Below are positions 1-8,741 of a DNA stretch of 48,808 nucleotides, in pieces. The stretch lies in contig CAKVBA010000019.1 in assembly GCA_934725305.1 (NCBI GenBank), forward strand, positions 1 to 48,808. Reading direction: 5' to 3'. Origin of the DNA: an uncultured Parabacteroides sp. (GTDB lineage: Bacteria > Bacteroidota > Bacteroidia > Bacteroidales > Tannerellaceae). How positions within the stretch are numbered: the first letter of the stretch is position 1; every line of letters starts with the position of its first letter. Made by a program: the position numbers and the translations under genes. The notes under the pieces are model-generated. The model made no database searches. It was not told the origin of the DNA and saw only the letters and a program-made list of their open reading frames with translations.

Positions 1-83
1 CGCTAAATTACAACAAATATACCACATTAGCAATCAATAAGTTGCAAACGTTCAAAGTATTTTGCGACTATCCCTAATTTATT

Positions 84-310
84 TGCCGGAATTGGGTAAC
101 TATTCCTTTCCAACGGAGTAGTTACTCCGTTCAAAATGGGTGCCTACCCAATCCGAACGGAGTACCCAATTTCAACGGAGTGTGTCCCTACTCATTTTTC
201 AAGAGTTTTTACCTGCCTTAAAATGCTGTTTAAACACCGTTTTAATGCTGTTTTAATGCCGTTGAAAAAAAGATGCCGACCTTTTTCCAAAAAGGGTGCG
301 CCCTTTTTCG
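84..310. repeat. Dispersed repeat family A, copy 1, with terminator-like hairpin
   Basis: Noncoding stretch of alternating short palindromes built from GGAGTAGTTACTCC-like units and GGGTA/TACCC blocks, then a T-rich part and the hairpin AAAAAGGG-TGCG-CCCTTTTT at 290-309. Related copies lie at about 5461-5560, 17955-18095, 25256-25442 and 37980-38170. The copy sits 80-300 bp past the stop of the minus-strand efflux operon, so the hairpin may end that transcript. An open frame at 136-372 across it has no recognisable protein features. Confidence 0.7.
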
Positions 311-386
311 GAAAAGGTGCCGACCTCTATTTCATTGTTGATGTTGTAAGTCGCAAGAATAATAAGTTATAGCATTGTACAGTCTC

Positions 387-2012
387 TTACCTCCTTCTTG
401 CAAGATATTCGATGGCATAAACCGGCCAACGTGGTACTTTCCGTATATTTGTACGGACAGCAGGGATGTCGCACAGCAAAAAGAGGGCTGCAAGAGCCAG
501 GACGAACCAAATAACATAGCCATATACTTGTTTTATTGTCACCATCATCATGGAGTGCAAGAAGTCATTCCCAATGTACTCACCGAAATCAAAGTGCGCC
601 ATGTCCAAATGGGTAAGAGTAAGTTGCTGCCCGTAACTCATCATATTTTCGTTCATAAAATGCGAGAAGATAGTGGTATAAATGCCATAACCGGCTGCTC
701 CTGCCAAATACATATGCAGGATATTGAACACGAACAATCCCATGAAAAACTGTTCAAGACTGGGAACCGATTCGTCTAAAGCCCACATCAATGCGGGGGC
801 AAGTATGGCGTAAGCAAAACCTCGCAAGAATATGGCAAGTCGGTACTGTTCGATATTGACATTCATGTCCAGCGTGAAGTACATCAACATACCATAGAAC
901 GCAATACTGATAAAAGCGATTCCGAAAAGTTTCCATATCTTCCATTTCCTGGCTTTCAGCCAATAGAGATCTAGTAGGATGCCGATGTACATACCGGGAA
1001 GTACCCACATATACTGCACCTCTTTGGTTATTTCTTCCAGCCGGATGACTTCACTGTAAAGTATCTCTTCCATTGTGTGTTCTGCACCGAAAGCAAGTTC
1101 GGCAAAGAAAGTAACAATGAGAATGGGAACAACGTTGCGACGTGTAAAAAGACTTAGTTCAACGTAAGGGTAACGGTAGTAGTGCAGACGGTAGAGCATG
1201 GTGCCGAAAAGCACAATGGCAACACCTATCAGAAGACGAATACGGAGAGTGTCTAACCACATGAAATAGTCGCCATACACCACGATGTACGACACCACCA
1301 GCATTAGCCCACAGATGAGTAATGCCCCTTGAAAGTCAATACCCTTAAGTGATAGCCGCTGAGGCATGGGACAGAACGGGTGGCAGAAGACGGTTTGCGT
1401 GAGCAGCACGAACAACATGGTGCCTATTGTAAAGACGTGCATCATCTGCCAGGTAAAATGATGACCGAACCAGGCTGCAAGCCATCCACTACCTTCAATC
1501 GCTGTGAGCAGGATAATGTGGAGTACGGGAAAGAAAACTGCAAAATCACGCCGGGGAGTAATCCAAAGCTGGATGTTACTCATACACTCGAACGTTCCTT
1601 GTATCTTGGCCATTCCGGCAATGAAACAAGCCACCGCGAGTACAGGTATCGACTGGCAATACATTGTCAACACATTGCATACGCCAAGAACAATGGCAGA
1701 ACAGCAAAGCAACTGCTGGTTGGTGAAACGAAACTTCATGCGGAAGAGCATAGGGAAATACACAGCCATGCCTGCAAGGGTGGCATAAAGCAGGAAAAGT
1801 ACGTCCTCAATCATGAAGTTGGTGCTACCACGGATGCCATCCAGTGCACCGAGGTAAACACCTCCGCTGAACTGAAAGCAAAGGGCGGTCAGCACGTACA
1901 GCCAAGGCTGGATGCGACGAGGCACCCACACTTTCATCATCGGCATGGAAAAGTCCTTGTTTGGAGAAGGACCGCCGGCACTCTTCATAAAAAATTCTGT
2001 TAATTGTCCCAT
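387..2012 (-). CDS. MFS multidrug efflux permease (EmrB/DHA2-like)
   Basis: Inner-membrane proton-driven drug exporter, the pump of a tripartite system with the HlyD-like and TolC-like proteins encoded just upstream. The roughly 541-residue protein consists mostly of hydrophobic helices (about 12-14 by eye) with a short cytoplasmic N-terminus. That size fits the 14-helix DHA2 class better than 12-helix pumps of about 400 residues. The classic GxxxDRxGR loop motif is not evident after helix 2, as in divergent Bacteroidetes members. The start is ATG at 2012, with GGAG about 9 nt upstream; a GTG one codon earlier (2015) is possible. The gap to the HlyD-like stop is only a few bases, so translation is probably coupled. 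The substrate cannot be told from sequence. Confidence 0.85.
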   Translation of the reverse strand: MGQLTEFFMKSAGGPSPNKDFSMPMMKVWVPRRIQPWLYVLTALCFQFSGGVYLGALDGIRGSTNFMIEDVLFLLYATLAGMAVYFPMLFRMKFRFTNQQLLCCSAIVLGVCNVLTMYCQSIPVLAVACFIAGMAKIQGTFECMSNIQLWITPRRDFAVFFPVLHIILLTAIEGSGWLAAWFGHHFTWQMMHVFTIGTMLFVLLTQTVFCHPFCPMPQRLSLKGIDFQGALLICGLMLVVSYIVVYGDYFMWLDTLRIRLLIGVAIVLFGTMLYRLHYYRYPYVELSLFTRRNVVPILIVTFFAELAFGAEHTMEEILYSEVIRLEEITKEVQYMWVLPGMYIGILLDLYWLKARKWKIWKLFGIAFISIAFYGMLMYFTLDMNVNIEQYRLAIFLRGFAYAILAPALMWALDESVPSLEQFFMGLFVFNILHMYLAGAAGYGIYTTIFSHFMNENMMSYGQQLTLTHLDMAHFDFGEYIGNDFLHSMMMVTIKQVYGYVIWFVLALAALFLLCDIPAVRTNIRKVPRWPVYAIEYLARRR

Positions 2013-2018
2013 CACACA

Positions 2019-3047
2019 TTACTCCTTAACGATACATTCTACATTATAACCTCCCTTTAGCCTGGCAACATCACGGCTCGGATCGAGCTTGATGCGAACG
2101 GTAACACGTTGTTCAACCTTCACAAAATTGCCAGTGGCATTGTCGATGGGAATAAGAGAGAAGGCACTGCCGGTAGCATCAGAGATGCGTTCCACTGTAC
2201 CTGTATACTCCACACCCGGAATGGCATCAGCTGTAATCTCCACCTTATTGCCCACCTTGATATGCGATAACTGACTTTCCTTGTAGTTCGCCTCAATCCA
2301 ACGTTCATCCTTGTCAACGATACTTACCAGTGTCTGACCCGGATTGACAAGCTGCCCTGCATGAATTTCCTTCTTACCGACAGTACCGTCGCAAGTAGCA
2401 ATGATATAGCAATAAGAAAGATTTAAGCGAGCAAGATCAACCGCACGACGGGCCAGTTCTATACCCTGCTCCGAAGCAGAAAGATGATGTCCCTGCTCGG
2501 TTACAACAGCCGACTGCATTTGGCGTGAACGAACCGCCTGCTCATAGGCCGCCTTGGCACTCAGATAAGTCGTATGTACCTTGTCATACTGTTGTGGGGT
2601 GACGGCATCTTGGCTGAGAAGGTTTTTGAAACGGTTATCTTCTCGCATGGCATTCTCCATCTGTGCACGTGCCGATTCGATGCCTGCCTCTGTAACGGTC
2701 ATGCTTGTTTTGGTGGTAACGATGCTGCTTGCTGTTCCCTTCGAGCCCTGTTCTGCACGGAGAAGATCTGTTTCGGTCTGGGCCAGCCGCAGGCGGAATT
2801 CTGCATCCTCAATGATAACGAGTGTGTCTCCCTTCTTTACCTGCTGAAAATCGGTAAAGCGTACCTCTCGGATAAAACCTTGTACACGGCTACTCTGAGG
2901 CACGATATTCTGACGAACACGGGCATTGTCGGTAAATTCTCCACTGCCGAAGTGCATAAACTGACTGACCACATAAACTGCTCCGCCCAAAAGGCAAAAT
3001 ACAATGAGTGCATTGTATAAATAAACATATATCTTGTTCTTTTCCAT
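2019..3047 (-). CDS. HlyD/EmrA-family periplasmic adaptor of efflux pump
   Basis: Membrane-fusion protein that bridges the MFS pump to the outer-membrane channel. The 342 residues show one N-terminal membrane anchor (about residues 8-28), then a lipoyl-like half-motif around QVKKGDTLVIIED, and an alpha-helical hairpin (about 75-190) rich in Ala, Gln and Glu. The second lipoyl half follows around CDGTVGKKEIHAGQLVNPGQ, and a beta-barrel domain ends the protein. This is the EmrA/HlyD order. The gene lies between tolC-like and MFS genes with gaps of 2-6 bp, so the three form one transcript. No regulator gene lies beside the operon within the window. Confidence 0.9.
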   Translation of the reverse strand: MEKNKIYVYLYNALIVFCLLGGAVYVVSQFMHFGSGEFTDNARVRQNIVPQSSRVQGFIREVRFTDFQQVKKGDTLVIIEDAEFRLRLAQTETDLLRAEQGSKGTASSIVTTKTSMTVTEAGIESARAQMENAMREDNRFKNLLSQDAVTPQQYDKVHTTYLSAKAAYEQAVRSRQMQSAVVTEQGHHLSASEQGIELARRAVDLARLNLSYCYIIATCDGTVGKKEIHAGQLVNPGQTLVSIVDKDERWIEANYKESQLSHIKVGNKVEITADAIPGVEYTGTVERISDATGSAFSLIPIDNATGNFVKVEQRVTVRIKLDPSRDVARLKGGYNVECIVKE

Positions 3048-3049
3048 TA

Positions 3050-4444
3050 TTATAAAGTATTTGTTACGTATTTGAGTTTATAGAAATTATAAAGTATGCC
3101 GATACGGGCATTGACCAGTGCCATTTCGGCAGAGAGTTTCATGTTGGAGGCATCAACCATATCAGTAAGGAGTGCAAGATCATTCTGATAGCGATTTTGC
3201 ACCACGGAGTAATTCTGATGGGCAAGTTCTACCTGCTTCTGCTGTGTCTTCACCTCGGTGTAGGATGTCAGCAGGTTGGTGTAGCTTGTCTGTACGCCAT
3301 TCTCCACCTCCTCACGTGCCAAGGAGAGTGCTTCCTGTGACTGCTGGCGTTCGATACGTGCCTTGCGGATATTGTGTTTATTCTTCCAAACACTGCCAAG
3401 ACTGAATTTTACGCCTATCCCGACAAACCACACATTTACATTGCAATCTTTCGGAATGAGGTCTTGCGTATAAGGTCCATAGAGCTGATTCTCTGCCACA
3501 ACAGCTACCGAAGGCAATGATTCTGCTTTGACCTGCTTCACTTTCTGTTCCGCAAGATTTGTGGCAACTGTTGCCTGACGGATGCCAAGGTTGTTGTCTG
3601 CTGCTGTCTGTTGCCATGTTTCTTGGGCAGCGATTGCCGAGAGCGCATTTATTTCGGTGTCAAGTTCATTTTTATCGGGGGCTATAACCGTCTGCTCCGG
3701 TAAATGAAGTGTTGTGACCAACTGATGATTGATCACGGTAAAAGCATCGGTGAGCTTTGTCAGCGTGAGCTCGAGATTCTGTAGCTGAAATTCATAGCGT
3801 GTGATGTCGTTCTGCAGAACCGTTCCTTCCACACGACGGGCTTTCATTTGCTCAATCTCCTTCTGCGTCAGTGCAATATTCTGGCGAACCACCTCTATCT
3901 GATTGTCTAGCTTGCAGAGGTCAAGATAATAACCCGTCAACAAGAAACGTACCTCTTGACGGTTCTTCTCTACATCAAGTTCAGCCATTTCCTTACCCAA
4001 TTCCGCCATTCGGATACCCGAACGGATAGCACCACCGGCATACACAACCTGCGACACTTGAGCCGTAAAACTGTTTCCCCAGTGAGGAGTATCCTGCTTA
4101 CCGTTTGCCACGGGAACAGCTCCCATACCCGGCACAATGTAATCAGTCGTTCCATTGGTCGAAAAGCCTCGCGACAGCATGAATGCGTTGCCCGTATAAC
4201 TGCCCTGAAGGCTCAAATCCACACTTGGCAGTAAAGCCGATTTGGCTGCTGCCACCCCTTCATTGGCTGCTCGCAGAGCTGTCTCACTTACTTTTACCTT
4301 CTGACTTTGTTGGTCAGCAAGGAGGTAAAGTGTTGTGAGAGTCATTGTCTGTACAGTCCTCTCTTGCGCACATATAGGCACAGAAAAAGCGTCTTTGGCT
4401 ATCAATGCAATAGCCAAAGAGGAATAAGCCATAAATTTGTTCAT
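3050..4444 (-). CDS. TolC-family outer-membrane efflux protein
   Basis: Outer-membrane channel of the tripartite pump and first gene of the operon. The 464-residue protein begins with a signal peptide (about residues 1-27, ending near ICAQ). It then shows the two-fold repeated long amphipathic helices of the OEP family, rich in Gln/Glu/Ala (LAEQKVKQVKAESLPSV; LAREEVENGVQTSYTNLL), with beta-strand segments around GSYTGNAFML. Length is normal for the family (430-500). The ATG at 4444 starts directly before the signal peptide. The adaptor gene begins 2 bp after the stop. Confidence 0.9.
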   Translation of the reverse strand: MNKFMAYSSLAIALIAKDAFSVPICAQERTVQTMTLTTLYLLADQQSQKVKVSETALRAANEGVAAAKSALLPSVDLSLQGSYTGNAFMLSRGFSTNGTTDYIVPGMGAVPVANGKQDTPHWGNSFTAQVSQVVYAGGAIRSGIRMAELGKEMAELDVEKNRQEVRFLLTGYYLDLCKLDNQIEVVRQNIALTQKEIEQMKARRVEGTVLQNDITRYEFQLQNLELTLTKLTDAFTVINHQLVTTLHLPEQTVIAPDKNELDTEINALSAIAAQETWQQTAADNNLGIRQATVATNLAEQKVKQVKAESLPSVAVVAENQLYGPYTQDLIPKDCNVNVWFVGIGVKFSLGSVWKNKHNIRKARIERQQSQEALSLAREEVENGVQTSYTNLLTSYTEVKTQQKQVELAHQNYSVVQNRYQNDLALLTDMVDASNMKLSAEMALVNARIGILYNFYKLKYVTNTL

Positions 4445-4945
4445 GAAATAAAAATTGATATGTTGTTGTTCATTATTTTTCCCTTTAGCGTTAACTATAA
4501 GCTGTTAACCATTGCTCATTCCCTTGGAAATACTAATAATGAACTAAGAGTTCGGACAGTATAGAATCTGTCACAATGCGCTACTAACGGCTACATCAGG
4601 GAATATAAAAAAGATGAAAGCCGAAATTCGAGCACTATTGATTAAGAAATCCAATGCAAAAATACAAATAAAATTCCCATTCTAACCCAACTTTAACGCG
4701 GCAAAGAAAAGTACAGCCTTTTTTTTACGTGAAACTCATCCTAAATCATTGATATCTAAATCATGGTTTTCTGTTGGAAATCTTCCATGTCGGACATAGG
4801 TTGTGCAGGGGCCGTATTTGTGCTTAAATCCTGTGCTTACGCTATCGGCATAACTGTTAGCTTCGATATGGGTGAAGCCATTATTTGCAGATGGGGGAAA
4901 TGTTACTTTTAGCCATAACCTATTGGGTATTAGGGCTTGTAAGCA
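4445..4945. other. Intergenic region upstream of efflux operon
   Basis: About 500 bp, AT-rich, with no convincing gene on either strand. It should hold the efflux operon promoter. A minus-strand -7-like match TATTTTTG lies at 4657-4664, but only a poor -33 box precedes it (TTG at 4688-4690, spacing 23), so I do not call it a promoter. Confidence 0.5.
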
Positions 4946-4980
4946 TAAAAAAAGGTCTTAAACGAATGTTTAAAACCCTC
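4946..4980 (-). terminator. Terminator of tRNA-Lys
   Basis: On the minus strand, just past the tRNA 3' end, an imperfect hairpin (AGGGTTTTAAAC / GTTTAAGACCT) is followed by seven T residues. Confidence 0.7.
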
Positions 4981-4986
4981 TTTGAT

Positions 4987-5062
4987 TGGTGATCCGCCTG
5001 GGGTTCGAACCCAGGACCCCATCCTTAAAAGGGATGTGCTCTACCTGCTGAGCTAGCGAATC
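4987..5062 (-). tRNA. tRNA-Lys (anticodon TTT)
   Basis: Minus-strand cloverleaf with encoded CCA. The acceptor stem GATTCGC pairs with GCGGATC, with a T-G wobble, and the discriminator base is A. The D-arm is GCTC..GAGC. The anticodon stem CATCC/GGATG encloses the loop CTTTTAA, giving anticodon TTT. The T-arm is CTGGG-TTCGAAC-CCCAG. Without CCA the gene is 4990-5062. It stands alone, with its own promoter and terminator. Confidence 0.97.
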
Positions 5063-5092
5063 ATCCGATGCGTTACTTCTGTAATGCGAGTG

Positions 5093-5124
5093 CAAAGGTA
5101 TAGTATTGTTTGTTACCGTCCAAA
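5093..5124 (-). promoter_or_regulatory. Promoter of tRNA-Lys
   Basis: On the minus strand a -33 box TTTG (5121-5124) and a -7 box TACCTTTG (5093-5100) are separated by exactly 20 bp, the Bacteroidetes consensus form. The -33 box lies inside the perfect 20-bp palindrome at 5116-5135. Confidence 0.75.
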
Positions 5125-5135
5125 TATTTGGACGG
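5116..5135. promoter_or_regulatory. Perfect 20-bp palindrome overlapping tRNA-Lys -33 box
   Basis: CCGTCCAAATATTTGGACGG reads the same on both strands and is followed by six T on the plus strand. It could be an operator over the tRNA promoter or a terminator left from a lost plus-strand gene. No plus-strand gene ends here. Confidence 0.5.
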
Positions 5136-5287
5136 TTTTTTGTGATAAATATTTGGCACTGTTTTGTAATATACTTGTTATCAGATTAATAGTAAAAATA
5201 TTTTTTACGTAGAAACGAGTGTTGTAATAGACGTTGCTTATCCGTTGGTGAGATTGAGCGGGCATCTATTCAACTTTGTTATGGCAG

Positions 5288-5352
5288 CAGTTCTGATTTC
5301 TGCAATCTTTGTGCTAACAAGAATCGTAATCTAATGACCGATTTGGGGTAAA
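5288..5352. repeat. Dispersed repeat family B, partial copy
   Basis: Shares the block ending CTAACAAGAATCGTAATCTA-ATGACCGA-TTTGGGGTAAA with the fuller copies at 5620-5793 and 35978-36082. No coding potential is seen. Confidence 0.6.
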
Positions 5353-5460
5353 ATGACTTTGACACAAAAGTGTATTTTTAGATAAGAGGCAGGAAAATTA
5401 CACTTTTGTGTATGTGAAAAGAATAAGGTGATACAAGAATATTTGATTTGCTGACTTTGG

Positions 5461-5560
5461 AGAAAAAGGATTCTTTTCGAACGACATTCAAACACTGTTC
5501 GAACACCGTTCGAAAAAGGGAGGGTAGGGACTTTTGGGGAAAAGTCTATAGGGTCTTTGG
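5461..5560. repeat. Dispersed repeat family A, partial copy 2
   Basis: Carries the GTTCGAACACCGTTCGAA-type block and the AGGGTAGGGACTTTTGGGGA / AAAGTCTATAGGGTC-type block seen in the copies near 18.0, 25.3 and 38.0 kb. The palindromic GGAGTA units are missing. Confidence 0.55.
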
Positions 5561-5619
5561 GAAAGCAGGAATCTCTTCTATATATATTAATGTATAGGAA
5601 AATATTTATGGCAGCATTA

Positions 5620-5793
5620 AATCCAAATCAGTCATTAGAGCGAAAAAGTAAAACAGCTGAATATTTTTATTCTTTCCAACTCTTGTCTGCACTTCTTTTG
5701 GCATCTTGCTTCCTCCGTTTTCAGCGCTGCCATTGCAATCTGCTCAAAACAAGCACCAACAAAAATCGTAATCTAATGCCCGAATTGGGTTAA
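5620..5793. repeat. Dispersed repeat family B, fullest copy
   Basis: About 170 bp beginning near CATTAGAGCGAAAAAGTAAA. It continues through TTTCCAACTCTTGTCTGCAC, TTTTGGCATCTTGCTTCC and TGCAATCTGCTCAAAACAAG, and ends at a GAATTGGGTTAAA block. Parts recur at 5288-5352, 35978-36082, 37738-37830 and about 45561-45600. A 78-codon frame across it (5557-5793) is not preserved between copies. The rest of 5136-6200 shows no supported gene; a 73-codon frame at 5818-6039 has no recognisable features. Confidence 0.65.
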
Positions 5794-6211
5794 AGATTGC
5801 CCTCGTCATTGTGCTGATTGGTCAGAAGTAGAAAATCAGAAAGCTATCTGTGCCGGCTCCCGGATACAAGGGATCAGACTATCGTGTGTTTGCCTCAAGG
5901 AGATAGTGTATCGGCTGGTGATTTGAATCAGTCGGGTGGACCGAAGACCTGCGCTGATAAATTTATACCTCAAATAATGCTAAATGCCCTATTTTGTCAG
6001 TTAACAATTGGAGGGATGGACTGTTTGTGTTATTTGTAGATTATTTATGATAAAACAGATGAATTTGATTGAGTAAAGTGATAGTAATCTGTTTATCTAT
6101 GGTGATGTGGAATATTTACCTAACAAAATGATATTTGAAAAGCCCCGGAGTTTAGTTAAAACTATGGGAGAACTTTCATTGTGTTATCGAAAGCTGTTAT
6201 CTAACATTCTT

Positions 6212-6243
6212 TTTGAGAGGTAAATTTAACTGGATAAGTTTTG
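6212..6243 (+). promoter_or_regulatory. Possible promoter of rarA
   Basis: TTTG at 6212-6215, a 19-bp gap, then TAAGTTTTG at 6235-6243, which has one base more than the TAnnTTTG consensus. The start codon follows 31 bp later. Confidence 0.4.
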
Positions 6244-6274
6244 AAAAGTAAATAAAAAGTCCGACTTTTGTTCC

Positions 6275-7546
6275 ATGATAAATCAGCCGCTAGCCGAGAG
6301 ATTGCGCCCAAGGACATTGGAGCAGTATATTGGGCAGAAACACCTGGTCGGTGCGAATGCTGTGCTACGAAAAATGATTGAGGCCGGTCGGGTTCCCTCC
6401 TTTATATTATGGGGACCTCCCGGAGTTGGTAAGACTACATTGGCGCAAATCATAGCCAATAAATTGGAAGCTCCGTTCTATACGCTCAGTGCGATTAGTT
6501 CAGGAGTTAAAGATGTGCGAGATGTAATTGAGAAGGCCAAAAGTAATCAGTTTTTCAATACTGTGTCACCCATCTTGTTTATAGATGAGATACACCGTTT
6601 TAGTAAGTCGCAGCAAGATTCGTTGTTGAATGCCGTGGAAACAGGTGTGGTGACGTTGATCGGAGCAACGACGGAAAATCCCTCTTTTGAGGTGATTCTT
6701 CCTTTGTTGTCGAGATGTCAGGTTTATGTTCTGAAGCCGTTAAGTAAGAATGACTTGATGGAGTTGCTTCAAAGAGCATTGACAGAAGATGTGCTTCTGA
6801 AAGAGAAAAAGGTGAAGCTGACAGAGACAGATGCTCTGTTTCGCTATTCTGGAGGAGATGCACGGAAGTTGTTGAATATATTAGAGCTGATGGTCGCGCC
6901 TGAAGAGTCGGGCGAGGTAGAAATTACAGATGCCAAAGTGGTAGAGCGCCTACAGGAGAATCCGGCAGCGTATGATAAAGGCGGTGAAATGCATTACGAT
7001 ATTATATCTGCTTTTATCAAGTCGATTCGAGGCAGTGATCCTGATGGAGCTATCTATTGGTTGGCACGAATGGTTGCCGGTGGTGAAGATCCGGAGTTTA
7101 TTGCTCGCAGGCTCGTAATCTCGGCATCTGAAGATATCGGATTAGCGAATCCGAATGCACTTTTACTGGCTAATGCATGTTTTGATGCGTTGAAGAAGAT
7201 AGGATGGCCCGAAGGTCGCATTATCCTGGCCGAGACAACGGTTTATCTGGCATGTAGTCCCAAGAGTAATTCGGCCTATAAGGCGATTAATGATGCGTTG
7301 GACTTGGTGGCGCGAACGGGTAATCTGCCGGTTCCGCTTCATTTGCGAAATGCTCCGACTCAGTTGATGGCTGAGCTGAATTATGGGAAAGAGTATAAGT
7401 ATGCACATGATTTTGAAAATCATTTTGTCAAACAAGAGTATTTGCCGAAAGAGTTGCTGAAAGAGCGTTTGTGGGTGGGACAGGAAAACCCAGCCGAACA
7501 TAAGCTGATTGATCAGATGCGAAGGCTTTGGGGCGATCGGTATTGA
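6275..7546 (+). CDS. rarA: Replication-associated recombination protein A (RarA/MgsA), AAA+ ATPase
   Basis: Cytoplasmic clamp-loader-like ATPase that acts at stalled replication forks and single-strand gaps; its family partners include SSB. In the 423 residues I see Walker [10 protein letters not shown] (47-55), Walker [10 protein letters not shown] (101-109) and a sensor-1 segment [11 protein letters not shown] (130-140). An arginine-finger region LLSRCQV follows (about 144-150). The C-terminal MgsA/RarA oligomerisation part includes [25 protein letters not shown] and LRNAPT. Length matches the family. The ATG at 6275 begins right before the usual PLAERLRP start. It is probably transcribed alone, since 107 bp separate it from serC. 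Confidence 0.96.
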   Translation: MINQPLAERLRPRTLEQYIGQKHLVGANAVLRKMIEAGRVPSFILWGPPGVGKTTLAQIIANKLEAPFYTLSAISSGVKDVRDVIEKAKSNQFFNTVSPILFIDEIHRFSKSQQDSLLNAVETGVVTLIGATTENPSFEVILPLLSRCQVYVLKPLSKNDLMELLQRALTEDVLLKEKKVKLTETDALFRYSGGDARKLLNILELMVAPEESGEVEITDAKVVERLQENPAAYDKGGEMHYDIISAFIKSIRGSDPDGAIYWLARMVAGGEDPEFIARRLVISASEDIGLANPNALLLANACFDALKKIGWPEGRIILAETTVYLACSPKSNSAYKAINDALDLVARTGNLPVPLHLRNAPTQLMAELNYGKEYKYAHDFENHFVKQEYLPKELLKERLWVGQENPAEHKLIDQMRRLWGDRY

Positions 7547-7581
7547 GAGACAAAATAAATAATAATAAAAATGAGAGACAT

Positions 7582-7618
7582 AGCAAGAGAAGAGCTTTAA
7601 TGGGGTAATGCTCTTGCT
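7582..7618 (+). promoter_or_regulatory. Competing hairpins between rarA and serC
   Basis: AGCAAGAG (7582-7589) can pair with CTCTTGCT (7611-7618). The overlapping AAGAGC (7590-7595) can pair with GCTCTT (7610-7615), so the two stems exclude one another. This may be the rarA terminator or a leader structure of the serine operon. There is no long T-run. Confidence 0.4.
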
Positions 7619-7653
7619 TAACATAAATAATAATCTTAAAAAATAACAATGGT

Positions 7654-8721
7654 ATGAAGAAACACAATTTTTATGCAGGTCCTTCTATCTTGAGCGAGTA
7701 TACAATTAAAAATACAGAAGCTGCGATAGAAAATTTTGCGGGTATGGGATTATCACTTCTTGAAATTTCTCACAGAAGTAAAGAGTTTGTAGCCGTGAAT
7801 GACGAAGCACGTGCGTTGATTAAAGAACTGTTGGATGTTCCTGCTGGCTACGAAGTAGTGTTTGTAGGTGGTGGTGCTAGCTTGCAATTCTGTATGGCTC
7901 CGTACAACCTGTTGAATAAGAAAGCTTCTTACTTGGATACTGGTACTTGGTCTTCAAATGCTATCAAGGAAGCTAAATTGTTCGGTGAAGTTGAAGTTGT
8001 AGCATCTTCTAAAGATAAGAACTATACATACATCCCTAAAGATTTCACAATCGCTGACGATTCTGAATATTTCCACTATACATCTAATAACACTATTTAC
8101 GGTACTGAAACTCGTAAGGATCCGGATGTAAAACAGCGTTTGATCTGTGATATGTCATCTGATATCTTCTCTCGTCCGGTTGACGTTTCTAAGTATGACT
8201 TGATCTATGCTGGTGCTCAGAAGAACTTGGCTCCTGCTGGTGTTACTTTGGCAATTGTACGCGTTGACGCTTTGGGTCATGTTGATCGTCAGATTCCTAC
8301 AATGTTGAACTATATGACTCACATTAAGAAAGATTCTATGTTCAATACTCCTCCTGTATTGCCTATCTACTCTGCATTGCAGACTTTGAAATGGTATAAA
8401 GAACAGGGTGGTGTTGCAGCTATGGAAAAACATGATCTTGAAAAAGCTGCTATCTTGTACGATGAAATCGACCGCAATAAATTGTTTAGAGGTACTGTTG
8501 CAACAGAAGACCGTTCTATCATGAACGTTTGCTTCGTTATGAACGACGAATATAAAGATTTGGAAGAAGAATTCAGCAAATTCGCTGTTGCTAACGGTAT
8601 GGTTGGTATCAAGGGTCACCGTTCAGTAGGTGGTTTCCGTGCTTCTTTGTATAACGCACTTCCTAAGAGTAGCGTTGAAGCATTGGTAGCTTGTATGAAG
8701 GATTTTGAAAGACAGCATTAA
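7654..8721 (+). CDS. serC: Phosphoserine aminotransferase
   Basis: Converts 3-phosphohydroxypyruvate and glutamate to phosphoserine and 2-oxoglutarate, the second step of serine synthesis; the family also acts in pyridoxal-phosphate synthesis. The 355 residues begin with the diagnostic [10 protein letters not shown]. They hold GGGASLQF (72-79) for phosphate binding and the pyridoxal-phosphate lysine at K190 in [12 protein letters not shown], and end with the family's [18 protein letters not shown]. Length is typical. The gene opens an operon with serA (20-bp gap) and a DUF1015 gene. Codon choice is strongly biased to GCT, GGT and similar codons, suggesting high expression. Confidence 0.97.
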   Translation: MKKHNFYAGPSILSEYTIKNTEAAIENFAGMGLSLLEISHRSKEFVAVNDEARALIKELLDVPAGYEVVFVGGGASLQFCMAPYNLLNKKASYLDTGTWSSNAIKEAKLFGEVEVVASSKDKNYTYIPKDFTIADDSEYFHYTSNNTIYGTETRKDPDVKQRLICDMSSDIFSRPVDVSKYDLIYAGAQKNLAPAGVTLAIVRVDALGHVDRQIPTMLNYMTHIKKDSMFNTPPVLPIYSALQTLKWYKEQGGVAAMEKHDLEKAAILYDEIDRNKLFRGTVATEDRSIMNVCFVMNDEYKDLEEEFSKFAVANGMVGIKGHRSVGGFRASLYNALPKSSVEALVACMKDFERQH

Positions 8722-8741
8722 TTATTTAAACGTGTAGAATT

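Noticed and set aside
136..372. 78-codon frame in the first intergenic stretch
   Set aside because: It runs across family A repeats, whose other copies do not keep this frame, and its composition is unlike the neighbouring proteins.
375..779. 134-codon plus-strand frame
   Set aside because: It lies opposite the efflux permease gene, whose membrane protein is well supported; the plus frame has no recognisable features.
5557..5793. 78-codon frame upstream of rarA
   Set aside because: It overlaps repeat families A and B; the frame is broken in the other copies.
5818..6039. 73-codon frame upstream of rarA
   Set aside because: No promoter, ribosome site or recognisable sequence; Cys- and Arg-rich composition looks random.
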